From contig JAEWOJ010000121.1 in assembly GCA_023399815.1 (NCBI GenBank), positions 1 to 46,457 of the forward strand: a stretch of DNA of 46,457 nucleotides, given 5' to 3'. The notes under the pieces are model-generated. The model was not told where the DNA came from and searched no databases. It saw only the letters and a list, made by a program, of their open reading frames with translations. A program made the position numbers and the translations under genes. This document shows, one piece after another, positions 40,005 through 46,457 of the stretch. Positions within the stretch are counted from its first letter, which is position 1. Each line of letters starts with the position of its first letter. Source of the stretch: Pseudomonadota bacterium (GTDB taxonomy: Bacteria; Pseudomonadota; Gammaproteobacteria; Xanthomonadales; Xanthomonadaceae).

Positions 40005-40635
40005 CCGTGGCCGCGTCGACACCCCACGGCGGCGGCGCATCGACCGGGTGGGCCAGGTCGAATTCGACCTGGAACAGGCGGCCGTCCGGGCGCGAGAGTT
40101 CGTAGAGGAAGCGCCTGCCCGGCTCCACTTCCATCGCCCAGGTGTTGCGGACCGATCCGGTCATGCCTTCGCGCTCGAACATCGCCACGGATTCGACGTC
40201 CACCGGGAACTCCTGACGCAGCGCGGTACCCGCGGCGCGCGTGTCGCCGCCGTAGAGCGTGACCGTGTCCGGGCTGCCGTCGGCATGGCGGTGATCGTGC
40301 TTCAGGCGCAGGCCCTCGCCCACGCGGGTCACCACCCAGGTCCGCGAGCGGTCCTCGCCGACATGGAACGGCACCCGCAGCTCCTGCTCCGGCGCCTCGC
40401 AGCCGCGCACGTGCATCACCAGCGCCTTGCCCTCGAACGGATCGGGCGCGGCGCTGGCCGGCCGGTTCGCCACCACCCGGCCGGCGAACGCCTGCCCGCA
40501 ATGCCGCGCCAGCGCCGCCAGGAAACCGGCGGCGGGCGTCATCTCCGGACCGTTGGAAACAACCGGGACCGAGGCGCTGGACGGCATGGCGGAAAACAGC
40601 AACGGCAGGAGACCGGCAAGGAAAGAGCGTTTCAT
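39991..40635 (-). CDS. secreted protein, unknown function, downstream of beta-lactamase gene
   Basis: A 214-residue precursor. The signal peptide is MKRSFLAGLLPLLFSAMPSSA. The mature domain includes AALARHCGQAFAGRVVANRP, RSRTWVVTRVGEGLRLKHDH and DTVTLYGGDTRAAGTALRQE, which read like an extracytoplasmic beta-rich domain. The mature chain has Cys in RHCGQ and RGCEA. I do not recognise it. It lies 86 nt downstream of the beta-lactamase gene on the same strand and may share its transcript. The ATG at 40635 is set by the signal peptide. Its 3' end overlaps the terminator of the convergent DUF3011 gene. Confidence 0.75.
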   Translation of the reverse strand: MKRSFLAGLLPLLFSAMPSSASVPVVSNGPEMTPAAGFLAALARHCGQAFAGRVVANRPASAAPDPFEGKALVMHVRGCEAPEQELRVPFHVGEDRSRTWVVTRVGEGLRLKHDHRHADGSPDTVTLYGGDTRAAGTALRQEFPVDVESVAMFEREGMTGSVRNTWAMEVEPGRRFLYELSRPDGRLFQVEFDLAHPVDAPPPWGVDAATEKGA

Positions 40636-40721
40636 GCCATGGACCCTAGCCGCCCGCCCGTGGACAGGGCAAGCCCGGCACGCGCCGTTGCGGACGGGCG
40701 GACGGCGCGCCGCATCGCCCA

Positions 40722-41612
40722 TCAGCGCAGGTGGACGCCGGCCATCTCCCCGACGCGGCGCAGGATGCGGTTGCGGCCGTCATCGTCCAAGGGCGCGCCC
40801 TGCAGGTAGCTGGTCAGTACCCAGGGCGAGCCGTCGCCCGCCGGCCACAGTACGGCGATATCGTTGGTGGTGTCGCGGCCATTGCTGCCGGTCTTGTCGC
40901 CTACCCGCCAGCCCGTGGGCAGGCCGGCCCGCAGGCGCGCGCCGCCGGTCTCGTTGTCGATCAGCCAGTCGGCCAGCTGCCGGCGCGCGGCTTCGCCCAG
41001 CGCGTCGCCGAGCACGAAGCGCTGCAGGTTGCCGGCCATCGCCGCCGGGCTGGTGGTGTCGCGCGGGTCGCCCGGCACGAACAGGTTGGCTTCCGGCTCG
41101 TAGCGCGCGGTGACAGTGACCGCATCGCCCTGCCCGCGCAGGAAGGCGGTCAGGCCGGCCGGTTCGCCGGCCAGCGGCAGCAGCAGGTTGGCCGCGGCGT
41201 TGTCGCTGGCGATCATAGTCGCCCGGCACAGGTCGCGCACGCTCAGGTCCTTGCCGACATGGCGGCCGGTGATCGGCGAGTTGCCGAGGAGATCGGACGC
41301 ACGCACCGGCACGCGCCGGTCCAGCGACAGCTGGCCGCGTTCGGCACGGTGCAGCACCGCCGCCGCGAGCAGGAACTTGAAGGTGCTGCACATCGGGAAA
41401 CGCTCGTCCATGCGGTGGCCGAAGCGGGCGCCGCTGGCCGGGTTCCACAGGCACACGCCCAGCCGGCCACCGCTTTCGGCCTCCAGCGCGGCGAAGCCGG
41501 CAGTCGCCGCAACGGGTGCCGCCGTGGCGGCCACCCGGGCAAGCGCGGGCGCGGCGATGGCGCCAGCAAGCGCGGCACTCCCCAGGGCGAGGAACTGGCG
41601 ACGGGCGATCAT
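40722..41612 (-). CDS. class A serine beta-lactamase, L2-like
   Basis: A 296-residue precursor that hydrolyses beta-lactams in the periplasm. AAGGAG lies 7 nt before the ATG. The N-terminus MIARRQFLALGSAALAG has a twin-arginine pattern, as in Stenotrophomonas L2. The active site is complete: Ser76-X-X-Lys79 in CSTFK (Ambler 70-73), SDN at 136-138, the omega loop Glu172 with Asn176 in YEPEAN, and KTG at 240-242. The Cys before the Ser is present but its usual partner at Ambler 238 is Asn. Sequence resembles L2 by memory: ERFPMCSTFK, RRVPV, NETGGARLRAG, GWRVGDKTGSNG. It is divergent from an ampR-like gene, so it is probably inducible. Confidence 0.95.
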   Translation of the reverse strand: MIARRQFLALGSAALAGAIAAPALARVAATAAPVAATAGFAALEAESGGRLGVCLWNPASGARFGHRMDERFPMCSTFKFLLAAAVLHRAERGQLSLDRRVPVRASDLLGNSPITGRHVGKDLSVRDLCRATMIASDNAAANLLLPLAGEPAGLTAFLRGQGDAVTVTARYEPEANLFVPGDPRDTTSPAAMAGNLQRFVLGDALGEAARRQLADWLIDNETGGARLRAGLPTGWRVGDKTGSNGRDTTNDIAVLWPAGDGSPWVLTSYLQGAPLDDDGRNRILRRVGEMAGVHLR

Positions 41613-41782
41613 GAAACGCTCCTTGGGCATCGGGTGGCACCGATTATCGGAAGCCACGGCAGCCCTTCACCAGCACGAAAAACCAGGGGGAGCCATTACA
41701 TATATCAGTGGATCAGGCCGTTTTCCCGCTGCGCCATGCGGGAATAATGGGGGCACCCATCACTCCCTGTTATGGCTCAGGC
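41613..41782. promoter_or_regulatory. ampR-beta-lactamase intergenic regulatory region
   Basis: A 170-nt divergent spacer. On the beta-lactamase strand GATAAT (41643-41648) is a good -10 with a poor -35, as expected for an activator-dependent promoter. TTC-N8-GAA at 41666-41679, which also fits the LysR T-N11-A pattern, covers the -35 area and is the best AmpR-site candidate. AT-rich CATTACATATATCAG lies nearby. No site is proven. Confidence 0.55.
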
Positions 41783-42673
41783 ATGATTCGCCCCCAGCTC
41801 CCGCTCAATGCCCTGCGCGCCTTCGAGGCCGCCGCGCGCCACCTCAACTTCACCCGCGCGGCGCTGGAACTGTGCGTCAGCCAGGCCGCGCTGAGCCACC
41901 AGATCCGCACGCTGGAAGACCGCCTGCAGGTCACGCTGTTCCACCGCCTGCCGCGCGGCGTGGCGCTCACCGACGAGGGCACGGCGTTGTACCCGGTGCT
42001 CACCGAGGCCTTCGACCGCATCGCCATCGCGCTGGACCGCTTCACCGGCGGCCGCTTCCGCGAGGTGCTGACGGTGGGCGTGGTCGGCACCTTCGCCACT
42101 GGCTGGCTGCTGCCGCGGCTGGGCGATTTCGAGGCCGCGCACCCGGACATCGAACTGCGCGTGCAGACCCACAACAACCGCATCGACCTGGCCGGCGAAG
42201 GACTGGACCTGGCGATCCGCTTCGGCGACGGTGACTGGCAGGGGCAGGACTGCACACCGATCGTCGATGCGCCGTTCGCACCGCTGTGCGCGCCGGCGCT
42301 GGCGCGGCGCCTACAGCAGCCGCGCGACCTCGCCGGCATGCCGCTGCTGCGCTCCTATCGCAACGACGAATGGCAGCGCTGGCTGCAGGCCGCCGGCGTG
42401 ACCGGGGTGGAGGCGCGCGGCCCAGTGTTCGATTCCTCGCTGGCGCTGGCCAGCGCCGCCGCCGCGGGCGCCGGCGTCGCCCTGCTGCCGCTGCGCATGT
42501 TCGAGCAGGACCTGGCCGACGGCCGGCTGCTGCAGCCCTTCGCGCAGACCCTGGGCCTGGGACGCTACTGGCTGACCCGGCTGCGCTCGCGGCAGGAACG
42601 CGAGCCGCTCAAACGCTTCCGCCTGTGGCTGCAGGCGCAGGAGGAGTTGCAGGGCCCAGCCGTCCATCTGTAG
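41783..42673 (+). CDS. ampR: LysR-type regulator AmpR
   Basis: A 296-residue LysR-type regulator. The N-terminus IRPQLPLNALRAFEAAARHLNFTRAALELCVSQAALSHQ is the DNA-binding helix-turn-helix and is strongly AmpR-like. The C-terminal effector domain in AmpR binds muropeptides released during wall damage and switches the beta-lactamase gene on. ATG at 41783 gives the family start; an upstream in-frame ATG at 41708 would run through the shared promoter. It is divergent from the L2-like gene. No ampG, ampD or nagZ gene is in the window. Confidence 0.94.
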   Translation: MIRPQLPLNALRAFEAAARHLNFTRAALELCVSQAALSHQIRTLEDRLQVTLFHRLPRGVALTDEGTALYPVLTEAFDRIAIALDRFTGGRFREVLTVGVVGTFATGWLLPRLGDFEAAHPDIELRVQTHNNRIDLAGEGLDLAIRFGDGDWQGQDCTPIVDAPFAPLCAPALARRLQQPRDLAGMPLLRSYRNDEWQRWLQAAGVTGVEARGPVFDSSLALASAAAAGAGVALLPLRMFEQDLADGRLLQPFAQTLGLGRYWLTRLRSRQEREPLKRFRLWLQAQEELQGPAVHL

Positions 42674-42723
42674 CCGTGGGTCGGGGTCACGTCCCTGACG
42701 ATTCCGGGCCCGATGCACGGAGC

Positions 42724-42742
42724 GTCGGGGCGTTGCCCCGAC
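42724..42742 (+). terminator. hairpin after ampR
   Basis: GTCGGGGC and GCCCCGAC form a perfect 8-bp stem with a GTT loop, 51 nt after the ampR stop. There is no T-tract, so it is only a possible terminator. Confidence 0.4.
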
Positions 42743-42767
42743 CTGCAGGAGGCGCAGGACGCGCTGC

Positions 42768-42848
42768 AGGAGCGACGTGTAGGGGCGACGCGAGTCGCGA
42801 GGGGCGTTCCCCCGGGGAGGCCGCGGTCGCGACTGGCGTCGCTCCTAC
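42768..42848. repeat. GTAG-type REP palindrome, second copy
   Basis: Arms 42779-42800 and 42827-42848 begin and end with GTAG/CTAC and pair with 2 mismatches. A partial duplicate AGGAGCGACGT precedes it at 42768-42778, as in the copy at 12323-12403. It lies just past the ABC-F stop codon, between convergent ampR and ABC-F genes. Confidence 0.85.
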
Positions 42849-42864
42849 GGGTGTGGGGTGCGCG

Positions 42865-44748
<1,884 letters not shown>

Positions 44749-45084
44749 GGGGGAAGGCGTCCATATAACCGAATGGAATGTGCTGGTGAGCACTGTTCCT
44801 GCGACGCAATTCTAGCGTTAACGAATACTTGACGCGCCCCGGGAAGCGACGCGGTCGCTCCACATCTCTCCCTCGTCGAGTCCGCGCGCCTCCCGGGCCC
44901 CTCCCCCGCCAATGCCCGCCACAGCTAAATGCTTGCTTTTGCAACGTTTTTTCACATGACGCGCATTTGACAGCTGCTTAAATTCCCGTTAATTGCTGTA
45001 TTGCGCACCGCAACAACCGTCGTCCGCCTCACCCCCGTGATGTCGATTCCGGTGCCAGTTCCCGCCAACCGGAGCCCCACCCCG
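44749..45084. other. 336-nt divergent spacer, ABC-F gene to TonB receptor
   Basis: No gene is supported. The right half (about 44926-45000) is AT-rich against a GC-rich background and carries a near-consensus -35 TTGACA. The left part carries CATATAACC, whose reverse strand could give a -10 for the ABC-F gene, without a clear -35. Confidence 0.6.
44967..44995 (+). promoter_or_regulatory. candidate sigma-70 promoter of the TonB receptor
   Basis: TTGACA at 44967-44972 is a perfect -35. A -10 of TTAATT or TAATTG lies 16-17 nt later and is weak. It is about 90 nt upstream of the receptor start, leaving a long leader. Confidence 0.5.

Positions 45085-46457
<1,373 letters not shown>

Overview
The window is high-GC DNA from a gammaproteobacterium. 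Gene content and order point to the family Xanthomonadaceae (Lysobacteraceae). The main signs are the aspS-yebC-ruvC-ruvA-kup-ruvB-ybgC-tolQRAB-pal-cpoB-queE-queC block, an L2-like class A beta-lactamase divergent from ampR, and GTAG-type REP palindromes like those described in Stenotrophomonas. Genus is not resolved; Stenotrophomonas, Pseudoxanthomonas or a close relative fits. Nearly all of the window is ordinary chromosome. I see no prophage, insertion sequence, integron or CRISPR array.

Layout. 1-7.3 kb: a YoaA/DinG-type helicase cut by the left edge, a small tail-anchored protein, a TPR lipoprotein next to PBP1b (mrcB), and a divergent two-domain glycosyltransferase. 7.3-12.3 kb: a TPR membrane protein downstream of relA, and two small secreted proteins. 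12.4-19.4 kb: hrpA, a Dps-family ferritin and recQ. 19.4-22.8 kb: an ECF sigma factor translationally coupled to a membrane Ser/Thr kinase with a TPR tail. 22.9-34.8 kb: tRNA-Lys, queC, queE, the Tol-Pal envelope system, ybgC, ruvB, kup, ruvA and ruvC. 34.9-38.9 kb: yebC, an alpha/beta hydrolase, a GNAT acetyltransferase and aspS. 39-42.7 kb: a DUF3011 repeat protein, a secreted protein, the L2-like beta-lactamase and its AmpR regulator. 42.8-46.5 kb: an ABC-F ATPase and the N-terminal part of a TonB-dependent receptor.

How the genes work together. Envelope maintenance dominates: PBP1b with a probable lipoprotein activator, Tol-Pal-CpoB, and the beta-lactamase/AmpR pair that senses wall damage. 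DNA repair (YoaA, RecQ, RuvABC), stringent response (RelA) and translation (AspRS, HrpA, YebC, ABC-F, tRNA-Lys, queuosine synthesis) fill most of the rest.

The less ordinary material is mainly short repeats and regulation. Three dispersed repeat families are visible. One forms a 100-nt palindrome that supplies the stop codons of two convergent genes. One copy of another appears to lie in frame inside hrpA. The sigma factor lacks the acidic sigma-2.2 motif, which fits control by phosphorylation from its partner kinase. All functional assignments come from reading translated motifs and gene order; no database search was run.
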